From contig JACGCK010000066.1 of assembly GCA_014925825.1 (NCBI GenBank), positions 1-64,000 on the forward strand: 64,000 bases of DNA. The letters are read 5' to 3'. The position numbers and the translations under genes are program-made. The DNA is from Pholiota molesta. Its lineage: Eukaryota > Basidiomycota > Agaricomycetes > Agaricales > Strophariaceae. A model generated the notes under the pieces. The model was not told where the DNA came from and did no database searches. It saw only the letters and a list, made by a program, of their open reading frames with translations. Shown in pieces: positions 53,969 through 64,000 of the stretch; position 1 is the first letter of the stretch; every line of letters starts with the position of its first letter.

Positions 53969-56411
53969 GCCGACACCTGCCGCCCCGTGACCTCCCCCGC
54001 TCCCATGCTGTCAGACACTCTAATCCTCCCCTGCTGCTCCCGCACAACCTGCGCCCAGCACACCCACCACCGTCTCAGTCTCACAGGCCCCGTGTCTGCC
54101 TCGTCTGCTCGCCGCCGCCGTGCACACCAGAGCAACGCACTGCTGCGCACCCCACAGTCCTGGCAAGTGGCACACCCTGACGTACTTACTGCTCAGCATC
54201 ACATCATCCCGTCAAATTAGCTAGCGCTTCCCTGTTAAAAATACACCGCGAACCCCTTCGATGCATCCTAGAAGCACAGCCGGTGCCTCTATCGCTGCGT
54301 CTCTGTCTAATATTGTTTATCACCTGTCTGCATCTACGGATATCTCTACCAGCCCTCTATCCGAGCCTTATCATGACTGAATACATTCGCTTGGAGGGTT
54401 GGAGGCCGGAGCATCAAGCACTCTCCTTGAAATGATGAATATGTCAGCCCGATGGGTTGTTTTTGGCCAAGACATAAGAAGTTCATTTCTGCATAAGTAT
54501 ACCTTCACAGGATTGACATCGAACTTCGGAGATGTGCGTATATCGCCTTCGAATACAACGACGCAATATCCTCTCATTCTTCCTTATTCCCAAGCTCAAT
54601 TGATCGAGGCTTACTTGTTTAGCCCACCCACACCCTCCGTGCCTGTGAGCTGCTATAGCTGGTCGTGCACTTGTCGTGCACCTACATAACATCTTCTTCC
54701 AGTTCGTCTCAATCCACGAGGCCAGCCTCAAATACTTCCATGCACGGAACATCCTCCGTCCACTCCACCAAATGCACAGAAGATGCCGTTAGCTGCTGTA
54801 TACAGTCGAGAGATATAATTACAACGCCACGATCATAAGCCCCTATCTATATGCGCCACACTCAAATAGGCCACCCGCGGAGCCTATAGACGTGATAGTG
54901 ATAGTGATAGATTATACACAGCATTGGCCCCTGCCAGGCCACTGTGTCCCGAAGATTATCCCGATACATGCCAGCTACGTATCTTCGCCTCCGGACCCAG
55001 AGCACATTGATCATACAGAGATGTCCCTCCAGCTCTTTGCCTAGACGTCCATATGACCCCCATACCCAAGGTAATTAAGAAACCATTCCCGCACCACCTG
55101 TACTACTTCTCGGCAGATTGACCAACCAATCCAGAGGCATAGCTGGGACCAATATTAGTGTGTCATCAAAGATGTGGAGAATTTCATTAGTAAAATTTCC
55201 GAGTAATCATTTAATTTCCCTGTTGTTAATAATAATAATGAACTCGATATATTTCAATCTCTCCAGTGCTATTAGATGACAAGACAGAATTAACCTCATT
55301 AGAGACTTTCTGTGATCTGCATTTAGTATTTTCGGATAATGTCTCAAGAAGAGGTAATCTGTTTAGGTCCTTTGCCTTTTGGACAGTGTTCAAATCTACT
55401 GTGAAGTAAATACAGTTTCGAAGTGTGTTCTAGCTCTTGTTGAATTTGTTTTTTCATTGCTTCCCTAATAGACCTTATCAATTGGAGTCTCGGAGTGCTT
55501 TTGTGAGCTAGACATTCTGCTGGTAATTCCACAAGATACTTCAAGTTGCCAGCAGCCTTCGAAACTTTAGTGGTGTAAGTCTGGTCACGTAATTGGAAAT
55601 GGTCGATTGATCAGCCCCACAAATGTCGAGCCTCGATCCGACAAATGCGACTCGCAGAACGCGCCTAATACGCTGTTTCTTTGGCGCCTAACGCGGAACG
55701 ATCATCGCAGACTCCAAGATAGAATACTGATATCTAGCGCCCTCCACACCGAAGGGGCCGAAAGTGAGTAGATTATGAATCTACCTATAATTAGCGATTA
55801 GCACTGACCTTGGCCACGACCCACTGGCGGTTAATCGACGTGACCTGGGGTACACCCTGCAACATGATAACCACTCTATTGATAGTAAATTGTGTACGAG
55901 GCAAGCAGCCTCGATGTACAATCACATTTGCGCCAGTCGTGACATCCATTATTCTGCCGCATCGTCATAAATAGCTAATTGGCACCATTTGGTGTGAGAG
56001 CATGCAAATATTCGCACCACGTTCCACACCTCAACCACTCCTCCACATCGGTATCTATAGATTACCGTTGTAAGTAGCCGATATAAATTCTATCAAGAGC
56101 TCCCAAGGGCCCGAAGAATAGTGCTGTGTACAATTTCGATTGATTCTGCCGGGATTGGGACACGGGACATGGTGGTGTCTTTTTTTTCTGGCTAGGTGTG
56201 CTGGGACTTGGGGACAAGGTAAAAATTCTGGCCATAAAATCGGACACATGCTGAATTGCTGACAATTTTTGCAAGTTTTTCATTATTTTGGCTATCTGAT
56301 AGTGTCTGGTAATTGTATTGAGGATCCAAAGAATGGAACAAGCGCTGCGTACTCCAAACCACGCAACTCAACACGCCCTTACCGTGCAGCCAGTCCCGAT
56401 CCGTGGGCATC
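53969..56411. other. Long spacer with no recognised gene
   Basis: Begins with the phosphatase promoter side (GC-rich, about 53970-54240), then AT-rich sequence with only short frames. No tRNA, terminal repeat or coding signal is recognised. Confidence 0.5.
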
Positions 56412-57259
56412 CTACCACGGGAACTCCTTCCCATCCGCCGCATTGAAAAAGCGCCCCGTCGGGCCGTCCTTCTCCAACAGGACCAGCGGCACCATCAGCC
56501 GCGCCCCGTCCCCCACGTCCTTCGCGCCCGCCGCATAGTTGTTCAGCTGCGTCGCCAGATACTCCGGCGTCACCGCGTTCACCTTGATCCCCTCCCCCTT
56601 CAGCGCGTGCGCGAGCGCGATGGAGTACGAGTTCAGCGCCGCCTTGCTCGAGTTGTACCCGACGAGGTGGAACACGGCCTCCGGGCGCGCCTGGTACGCG
56701 TTGGACCCCAGCCCCGAGGACACGTTGAGGATGACGCCCGGGCCCGACGTGGCTTTGCGGACCAGCGGCAGGAGGATCTGCGTCGTCTGGATGACGCCGT
56801 AGAGATTGGTCTCGTAGACCTCGCGGATGGTGTCCACCGCGACGGTGGTCGCGTTCTGGTCGACGTCGACCTTCCCGATCGCAGCGTTGTTGACGAGGAT
56901 GTCGAGGTGGCCCTCGGCGCGTTCGATGGCCGCTTTCGCTGCTTCGATCGTGGAGAGCTTGGTGACATCAAGCAGAATGAATTTCACATTCTTGAGGCCG
57001 TCCTTCTGCAGTTTCTCCCTATGAGATAAAGATCAATGACCTAGATGATGCGGCGTGAAGGAGAAAGCGTACGCGGCCGCTTTTCCTGCAGCCTCATTCC
57101 GTGCACTGAGGTACACGGTGTGGCCCTTCTCAGCAAGCAGCCGCGTGAGTTCAAAGCCAATACCTGTGTTGGCACCTAAACAATTTAATAACAATCAGAT
57201 TCGAGCTTAAGAGGTAGATGCTTGAATGACATACCAGTAATGAGGATAACCTTCGACAT
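56412..57259 (-). CDS. Classical short-chain dehydrogenase/reductase
   Basis: NAD(P)-dependent oxidoreductase; substrate unknown. Three exons on the minus strand: 57235-57259, 57073-57175, 56412-57018, total 244 residues, the usual length of a classical SDR. Rossmann start VILITGANTGIGFELTRLL has the TGxxxGIG motif built across intron 1. NNAAIG is the NNAG-like motif, the catalytic Ser is in LNVSSGLG, and YNSSK is the YxxxK pair. The C-terminal PTGRFFNAADGKEFPW closes the fold. Residues SARNE after beta-strand 2 (Arg) favour NADPH. There is no signal peptide. No frameshift. Confidence 0.9.
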
Positions 57260-58029
57260 TTTGATGGCAAGTGTTGTAGCGCGAATGAGAACTTCAGTTG
57301 AAGGTTGAGAGGCGCTGAATGCAAATTACAGACTCGGACCTTCTCCAGCCGGCTTTTATAGATGTTCTTCTTCGCTCAAGACGTATAGGGTGCGTTGTTT
57401 TATTCAGCCGAGTCAGATGGAAGCTTCCTGGTAGCTTCCAACCAACCGGTGTGTCTGGTCGGCTTTGGAGCCGCGCGTCACCACGGCAGTGTGCACTTTA
57501 TCCACGACTTCGAATTCCTTGCTAATCATCTTTTCTATTCATACATACTTAGTCGCTGATAGTTAGTCATGAGGTTCTCATCATTGACACAAATCGATGG
57601 CGACAAATGGAAAGGGTGATGGAGATTTCATGGCAGCAAAGTTCAAACGCAAGTTAGAACAAATAGAGCCCTGGGTGGGGACAAGGCAGTGAGATCTGCA
57701 AGCTTACGGATTCAATTAGATGTTTATATTAGTCAATGTCGTTTTTCAGATCTGAATTAAAATATAACAAGGAGGAAAGGAGCCTGAAGTTGAGCTACAT
57801 AGCGATATACATTAGCCGAGAAGAGTTACATGGGTATCAACACGGAGCTCGAGTATGATGATGATGATTAGTGGCTGCGTCGCCACCATTTGCCAGTGCT
57901 CGTGGAAGGTTCCATCTACATCCACGGTGGTTGAACGTTGAATTCTTGCCAAGCCAATAAAGCTGACGGCAATGACCCTCCGCAAAATGCAAAATCTTCC
58001 CAGAAGCAACACATATTAAATAAATAGAT
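57260..58029. other. Spacer with no recognised gene
   Basis: Promoter of the dehydrogenase and 3' flank of the DUF6534 gene. A 66-codon frame (57812-58012) is not supported. Confidence 0.5.
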
Positions 58030-59574
58030 TTAGAATTTATCCTCTTGAACTTGAGTAATGGTTTTCATCTCGATTGATATCGGATTGGTGTAAGCCTAGA
58101 CAAAAGAAAGTAAGATATGACTAGGGAATTGAGCAGGGATTGAACAAGGAAGCTCACCGCACGAGAATTAGTACCTATACGAGGTACTTCGACAGAGAAA
58201 GAGTTCCCCAAACCATCTCGGAGCGATTTTCGGTTGTTGAGCCTGAAAATCAAACTGAGTAACTGAACGAGTGCCAATAGGGACTACATACGAGGAAAGA
58301 AGGGAATTAGAGTACACTGCAATTAATGAACATGAGTACCCAACAAACGATATGCTGAGGGAGAACTTACATTTCGAGAGCGACATATAAACCGCGAAGA
58401 AGATTACTTGAGAAATTTAATACCGTCAGTAAAGCTTAGGTCCTCTGCAATCAGTACTTACAATTGTTAGGTTGTGCAAGATACTGCAGAAAGAGCTCAT
58501 TAGCGGCAGAACAATCATTAATCTTTGACTTCAGCAAGACCCACCACAATTACAACACTGATGGCAGCCATACTTCAAGTTATAGTGAGGTTAGCAAGGA
58601 GCGAATGGAAATTTCAGACAATCAAACATACCTGGTAACCAAACCAGTGCCTACCGGTTTGAAGTAAGCAGCCAGAAATTACATCCAGATTTTAAGTGGG
58701 ACTAACGAATAGTGATTCCAAGTAAACGATCGATAAGCCTCTTGGACCTACATTCAGCGAGATTAGCCACTTCTCAAATCCGGGGAAAGAAGCCGCGCAC
58801 CTTATCAGTGGTGCCCTCTCTCGTCTGTAAAGTAAGAAAAACATCAAAGCCCCTGCGATGGTAGCGTCGATAGCGGCGCCCAGGAACAAAACCCCCATCA
58901 TGAAATATCTGAAGTCATGGATGTACTGGATGTACGTAGTCGTGATGAGCTGTTGCACACCCCCGCCGTAGGTGCTCATGACACAACGCGTGAACGCTGC
59001 GATCGCAGTCCCAACCCCAGCATAGTTGTATGGTTTTGGCAGGACGATATATAGGCGATATGAGAAAAAGAGCTAGGGCGCGAGGAGGAGAACGACGGAA
59101 CAGTATCATTCGATTGCGCTCTCTCTCTCGGTGTGTATAGACGATACGCACCTGGACGAGGGTCGTAATGAATCCCCCCAGGAGGACCGCCACCCCAAGC
59201 GCAGGAAACCTCACCACTTCTTCCACTCGTCCCCAAGATATGATCGTCGTTCTGTAGACTTCGCAGATAATCGCGGTTGTGTGGCCTAGTTCGAGACACC
59301 TAAACATGAACATCGCTCAGCCAAGCTTTTAACTCGAATGGAAAACTACTTGATACCAAATACAAGCGATCTATCAAGTGCAAAGCATTGTCATGTTTTT
59401 TTATTGTGAGGTAGAGGAATGTGAACTCACCAGAGCCTTGAAGACCAAGCGATCATCCGGATAGCGCTCGAAATAAATAAAGGCTTGCAAAGTCACGACC
59501 CCGAAGAGGAACACGGCGAACCAAGACCCAATTTCAAGGGCGCCAAAGGTGTTGGCGAGTGTGACCGCCGTCAT
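58030..59574 (-). CDS. DUF6534 multi-spanning membrane protein with microexons
   Basis: Fungal family of seven-helix-like membrane proteins of unknown role, abundant in Agaricomycetes. From ATG at 59574 the first exon (59431-59574) encodes GALEIGSWFAVFLFGVVTLQAF and YPDDRLVFKAL. A 14-nt exon (59357-59370) links it to LELGHTTAIICEVYRT, then helices PALGVAVLLGGFITTLVQ, YRLYIVLPKPYNYAGVGTA, and FMMGVLFLGAAIDATIAGAL. A string of tiny exons follows, including 19 nt (58632-58650) and 13 nt (58545-58557), and these complete SKRLIDRLLGITIRTGLV, a helix, and KLYSNSLLSSLNNRKSLR. That last motif is the family's C-terminal hallmark. The tail ends VQEDKF at 58030. All joins I checked keep frame. Confidence 0.8.
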
Positions 59575-60455
59575 ACTTCAGGCCGATTCTTTTGTGTTGA
59601 GGAAGTCGGACTGAAGGGACGCGGTGCAAAAGGTGGGGGGGTTTTGACATGACCACAGAACGCATGCCGAAGCCAAAACCCAGGTGTGAGGAGCCGCCTA
59701 AATTTTGGCCCGTCATAAGTGAGTCCATGAATAAAACTATAAAGGTGATTACAAGGTGATTGTCGCGCTTTCAAGACCACTTAATACACCGGATAAGCCG
59801 ATCGGATCAATTAATTATACTAATCTAGTACTACACAGTGATCCGCGCCGCTAAGATATGTTTTCCTCGTCGCAACACTTGGCTCTCAGCTTCAACGCAA
59901 TAGAATATACATACTAGCGTTCAATTTTACTTATATGCCACAGGAAGGGGGAGGCCTGAGTCTGTTATGGTGCACCTCCTCATCCCAGCTTGAATTGGAC
60001 TTGGAAATAGGTTACTGCTGTAGCCAGAGCTCCGTCCGAATTAGACCCACTCCACTATTACTCGGATCTGATAATTTTTTTACGAGCCAATTTCACAGAC
60101 CTAAGTATGTCGGGATAGTGCTTCTTGGCGTTCCGCAGCACGTGCGTCACGCCCGTTGGCGGGGGACGTCGCTCCCAAAGACTATGTTGCGCGTCGTGTG
60201 CGCATCTACGGGATAGACCATGTCAACCATTCAAGACAGTCAAAGGAGTACATTCCTACAGTGTACATAGTTACAAGACGTGCAATTTCAAACGTTTACC
60301 AGACTTACAAACTTGCAAATTCAAAGCAGAAGATCCAATCCAATCAAAAATTGTCAGAAAAAGCCCCAGCCTAGATAGCCTAGCGGCTTTGACGTTTTAT
60401 CTTGATATCTAAGGCCCGCCATCAACGCCCCATCTCGCTCGCCCAATCCAAGCTC
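59575..60455. other. Spacer with no recognised gene
   Basis: Promoter of the DUF6534 gene, then sequence with short frames only. No repeat or RNA gene recognised. Confidence 0.5.
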
Positions 60456-61757
60456 TCACTCTTTCTTCAGGTTCGCAGAAGCATCGCCCCAAACAAGCCC
60501 CTCCACTCTTGCCTGCTCCTGCTTTCCGCTTACTACCTTGAACAAAACCCATTTTTCAAGTGTCCCGACGGGCAAAAACATGCCCACGCGTTTCTGATAT
60601 GCCTTGTATGCCTCCGGATATTTAGACAACGAGATGCCTTCGGTAAACTGCGTGGAGGAAAAGAAAAGTGCTGAGAGGGCCAAAGCAGGGGAGAGATGGT
60701 ACAAAAGCGGGAGGAGTTCAGCAGGGGTGGAGAGGAGACTACGCAAGGAAGATAGCGCGGGCAGGGAGGGTGCGTCTGGCGCGAGGAGCGGAAAGAGGGT
60801 TATCACCCACTAAAATAAATCTCGTTAGGGAGTGATGAGACCGGAAGGTTGGGACATACCCAGAAGGCCTGTTCACAGGCAAAATTCGGATGCCTGGAAT
60901 AGCGCCATAGTCCACGCGTAACAAATCCCCTCTTTGCGTCGGCCGGCGTCCAGTTCAACCTGGCACCAGGCCAGTGCTCTTTGGCATCGTACTTCCTGAT
61001 CACTTCCTTCGTCTTTCCGCCCTTCTCCTTCGCTTTCTCCTGAGCTAGATAGGCATGTTTCCATGCATGGAACGCAAACTGCTGATTGTCCGCTGTGAAT
61101 TCTATCGCCAATAGACTGAGCGCGATGGCGGCAAGAATGTAGTCGAAAGTAGTTAGTGCAGTGTGCGGCTGTAGAACAGCGGCGGTGTAGGTGGGGAGTC
61201 CCAGTAGGAGGAGAAGTATGTTTTGCGTGATAGCTACGAAGGTGAGGTTGAAAACCTGGAAAAGCCAAGGCGGAAGCTGTTGACGCAGAACGGCCCAACG
61301 GTAGTCTTCGTCGTGACTTTGGAAAAAGTGAGCATATATATTGAATCATATTGATCAGTATACCACACGTACAGGCTGAATAGACCACGGCGGTAGGTAT
61401 TGTAGCTCAGCCTATGCCATCTTCAGTAACGCATTTTCACCTGAATAGTGTCACTTACCGACACATCCAAACGAAAACCAGTGAGAACATCAACACCGCT
61501 CTTGGACTAAAATCCCTCAATGCCGCCCACCCAAGAGCCTTAGGGGCATACGGCGCGACAAGGAATGGCTGCGCATTGGGGAGGGCAGGCAGGAAGGCGA
61601 AATATGCGGTGTATATGGTCGGCAGGAATGTCCAGACACGGTCCACTTGAGACACATTGGCAGTAAGGATGGAGGCGATGTATGTGGTGACAGAACAGAA
61701 GACGCAAAACTGGGCGGGCCAGTCGAGGTACGCCGGGAGGGCAGGGAAAGCAGTCAT
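60456..61757 (-). CDS. DUF1295 membrane protein (steroid 5-alpha-reductase-like fold)
   Basis: Multi-pass membrane protein of the DUF1295 family, related to 3-oxo-5-alpha-steroid 4-dehydrogenases; activity not established. From ATG at 61757 it has hydrophobic helices (FCVFCSVTTYIASILTA, FLPTIYTAYFAFLPALP), VWMCRLSYNTYRRGLFSL across two introns, and HDEDYRWAVLR. Two further helices follow, then FAFHAWKHAYLAQEKAK. The family signature is RGFVTRGLWRYSRHPNFACEQAFWW, broken by the last intron at the double Trp. After it come a last membrane segment and KYPEAYKAYQKRVGMFLP, a typical ending. The frame is intact. Confidence 0.85.
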
Positions 61758-63055
61758 GGCGCAGTGTGTGGCCTGTGAAGAAAGGGGGTGGTAAATATAA
61801 CAACCATCTGCTGAGTGCGGTTACGACATCGAGCAAGAAGCGATCGCCGCTGGGCATTGAACCTGCTACAAATATACCTTCCGGCATCCCGGCAAACATA
61901 TATCTTGCCGAGATAGCAGGCTAAAGCAGTTTGAGCAAAAAGTCGAGGCAAGTTGTAAGTCCATTTAGTTTCAACGTAAACAATCATAGGACTCCATTTA
62001 CAATAGCATGGCTAAAACTATTCAAGAATCGTGCAATATGCGATATTTGTGCGATATATTTGGACCCACCAACCATTTTGGGAGGCCAGGTGATGGGCAC
62101 GATTCTTTGGAATCGAATATGCTGCTGCGACTCATTCTTCGCGCTGACTTTTTATGAGTTTTATAAACAAAAGAGATAACGAACATCAATTATTTGGTGA
62201 TTTATGTACCGTAGTATAGATGATAGGCCTGACTCGGACATCACGTTAAGATACTTTCATGGCACTCACCGAAACTGTGTTGCGTGCGTTTCACGACTAT
62301 TGCTTATAAATCTATCCCGGCGTTTGTCAAAAGCAGCCCTTTGATACTTACTTGATCGAAATGGAACTTGTTATGCATACCACTGAATGAATGTGCTGAC
62401 TCCATTGCTAAGAAATGGACAATTGAATTACCGAGCAGCGAGACAGAATTAGCTTTGTGGGGGCAAGTGCTAACGGGGGCAGTTCAAAAAGCGTATCTAC
62501 TTGAGCTTTCTAAATAGGCCCTTGAGATACATATTTGTTTTCAAGTACATAATGCAAAGAGGTGACTGGTGCCGGTGAGTGCCTATTGTAAGCATTTGCG
62601 AAGCGGCAAAACCCAACGCCTAAAGCCTTGAGCTTCTTCTTCTAGCACTGTAAAAAAAAACCAGTAATCAAGTGACATTTTCTGGCAGGTAGACTGGCGC
62701 TCTGAAAATCTACGGCCTTTTGAAATGTCGAAATGGCTAACGTCGCATCCTCATGATCAGTCAATGATCAGATACAGCTGAAATGCTTGAATTAGATCAG
62801 GGAAACCTACTTTCAAGAAATCCTCAAATATTAGTGGCTTTGGTTGAGTCTTTATCTGGCAGCAAGAAAAAGAGCGTGTAAATATGCACATTCAAGCTCA
62901 AAATGCAGGCCAACTTTAACTCGTCGCGTCGCGTCGCTTTAAAGAGCCCATCACGTGGTATGATCGGAGTTTCGGCAGGCGCGGCAACAATTCGGCCGTG
63001 GAAAGAGCCGAGTCAACAAGGCTGACTAAGAATCCTTTCCTGTTCATTGACCACC
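61758..63055. other. Spacer with no recognised gene
   Basis: Shared intergenic region of two divergent genes (DUF1295 leftward, Sde2 rightward). A GTCGCGTCGCGTCGC run near 62921-62937 is the only short repeat noticed. No coding frame is supported. Confidence 0.5.
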
Positions 63056-63898
63056 ATGGCTAGCAGCGTCCTCATCCAGTCCTTTGCGCCTTTCCCCACA
63101 TTCTCCATCTCAGCGCCACCGTCAACTCAGGTCAACGATTTATTCTCACTTATTCATACCAAATACCCCTCTTTCCCGCTTTCTCTTACCAACTCGCTTG
63201 TATTTACCACACACGCTGGCCATGTACCACCACTCAATGCGGAGGTGTCTGCTTTGAAATGCGAAGATAGTCTCGTAACTCTACGCCTGACGCCAAGGCT
63301 TCTGGGTGGGAAGGGAGGATTTGGAAGTCAGCTGAGGGCGGCGGGTGGACGGATGAGCAGTCAGAAAACGAGCAACAACGATTCGTGTCGCGATCTCAGT
63401 GGGAGAAGATTGAGTACAATCAAAGAGGCCAAGAAGTGGGTCATCTCTCTTTGTTAATTCACGGCTGTTTTAAGCTCATGTATCCTCAGATTGGCAGATT
63501 ATATTGAACACGAACCAGCGCGCCTCGCCGCCAAAGCGGAAGCAGAGCGGTTGAAGCTCGAGAATCTCGAGCGCAAGCTCGGGATAACACCCTCTTCGTC
63601 CTCCAAGATCCCCGAAACCACAGCGGAAGTCATCGCGGGAAAGAAACATCGCTTTGACGACACCGAATACTTGGAGAAAAGCAACGAGCTGAAGGAGGGC
63701 GTGAAGAACGCAGTCTCTGTCGCCTTGCTCAAGAAGAGGAAGAAAGCCAAGGTGGTACCGGAAGGGAGTGCTGATGCAAAAGAGGTGGTGTCGAAGGACG
63801 TGAAGGAGACCAAGGATGCACTGAAGGAAAAGAAACCAGTCGTAGAGTCTGCTGTACTCCCAACGCCACAGGTGGAGTTGGAGGCCGTTGGTGCATAG
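63056..63898 (+). CDS. SDE2: Sde2-like splicing factor with cleavable ubiquitin-fold N-terminus
   Basis: In fission yeast Sde2 is made as a ubiquitin-fold precursor, cut after a Gly-Gly, and its C-terminal part joins the spliceosome to help remove certain introns. Two exons, 63056-63435 and 63490-63898, give 262 residues. ATG at 63056 is chosen for its perfect CCACCATGG context; no in-frame ATG lies just upstream. Residues 1-84 fit the ubiquitin fold, ending in [21 protein letters not shown], the family's cleavage site and invariant start of the mature protein. [27 protein letters not shown] follows, the splice falling inside the last Lys-Lys. A helical, Lys/Glu-rich C-terminus ends at 63898. 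Confidence 0.93.
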
Positions 63899-64000
63899 GT
63901 TTCGATTTTGGTGTTTACAATGGGGTTTCTTCTTTATTAAATTCTGCTTGTTGTATTTTTGAAACTCATGACACACTTTTTAGTAAGAAGAAGCGACATC
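63899..64000. other. 3' flank of SDE2
   Basis: Only the 3' untranslated and downstream DNA of SDE2 is visible before the window ends. Confidence 0.5.

Noticed and set aside
53060..54220. 386-codon plus-strand frame
   Set aside because: Antisense to the phosphatase N-terminal exon; repetitive Gly/Arg composition, no domain.
1..64000. CRISPR arrays, bacterial operons, riboswitches, rRNA or intact tRNA genes
   Set aside because: None found by eye on either strand; the gene structure is eukaryotic.

Overview
The window is nuclear DNA of a filamentous basidiomycete, most likely a mushroom- or bracket-forming Agaricomycete. The signs are GT-AG introns of about 45-65 nt in almost every gene, genes packed on both strands, a Ty3/Gypsy chromovirus, basidiomycete-type P450 and DUF6534 membrane-protein genes, and no bacterial operon features. 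I do not name a species.

Region 1-11.35 kb is transposon territory. A Ty3/Gypsy Gag-Pol gene fills 21-10830 and ends in a polypurine tract and 3' LTR. It is split by a 3.58-kb element (1662-5238) that is almost entirely one palindrome: two arms of 1,753 bp around a 61-bp loop, flanked by a 7-bp direct repeat. The same terminal sequence also marks the window's first 20 bases, so the Gag gene is bracketed by two insertions of one family. Gag and Pol are in the same frame once the insertion is taken out. Between zinc knuckle and protease the polyprotein carries four copies of an unrecognised repeat domain, and the insertion cuts copy 2.

Region 11.35-21.6 kb holds neutral trehalase (its ATG lies at most a few hundred bases from the LTR), the autophagy lipase ATG15, a cytochrome P450 with many single-base frameshifts, and an unrecognised hypothetical locus. 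Region 21.6-30 kb holds a long low-complexity protein gene on the minus strand and a 940-bp non-autonomous DNA transposon with perfect 8-bp target duplications and an F-box-like fragment inside.

Region 29.8-46.8 kb holds a divergent pair (a NOPCHAP1-like snoRNP assembly factor and a coiled-coil, tail-anchored protein), a CaMKK-like kinase, a tiny cysteine-rich protein, a class I/II aminotransferase and galactokinase. Region 48-64 kb holds a PPS1-type dual-specificity phosphatase, a short-chain dehydrogenase, a DUF6534 membrane protein with a chain of microexons, a DUF1295 membrane protein and Sde2, a spliceosome-associated ubiquitin-fold precursor.

Most genes are unrelated housekeeping genes, not a pathway cluster. 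Two themes cross the window: transposon insertions in and beside genes, and splicing oddities (8-, 13-, 14-, 16- and 19-nt exons, two GC-AG introns, one 670-nt intron). Five genes also show one-base frameshifts, mostly in short homopolymers, which may be consensus errors and not real damage.
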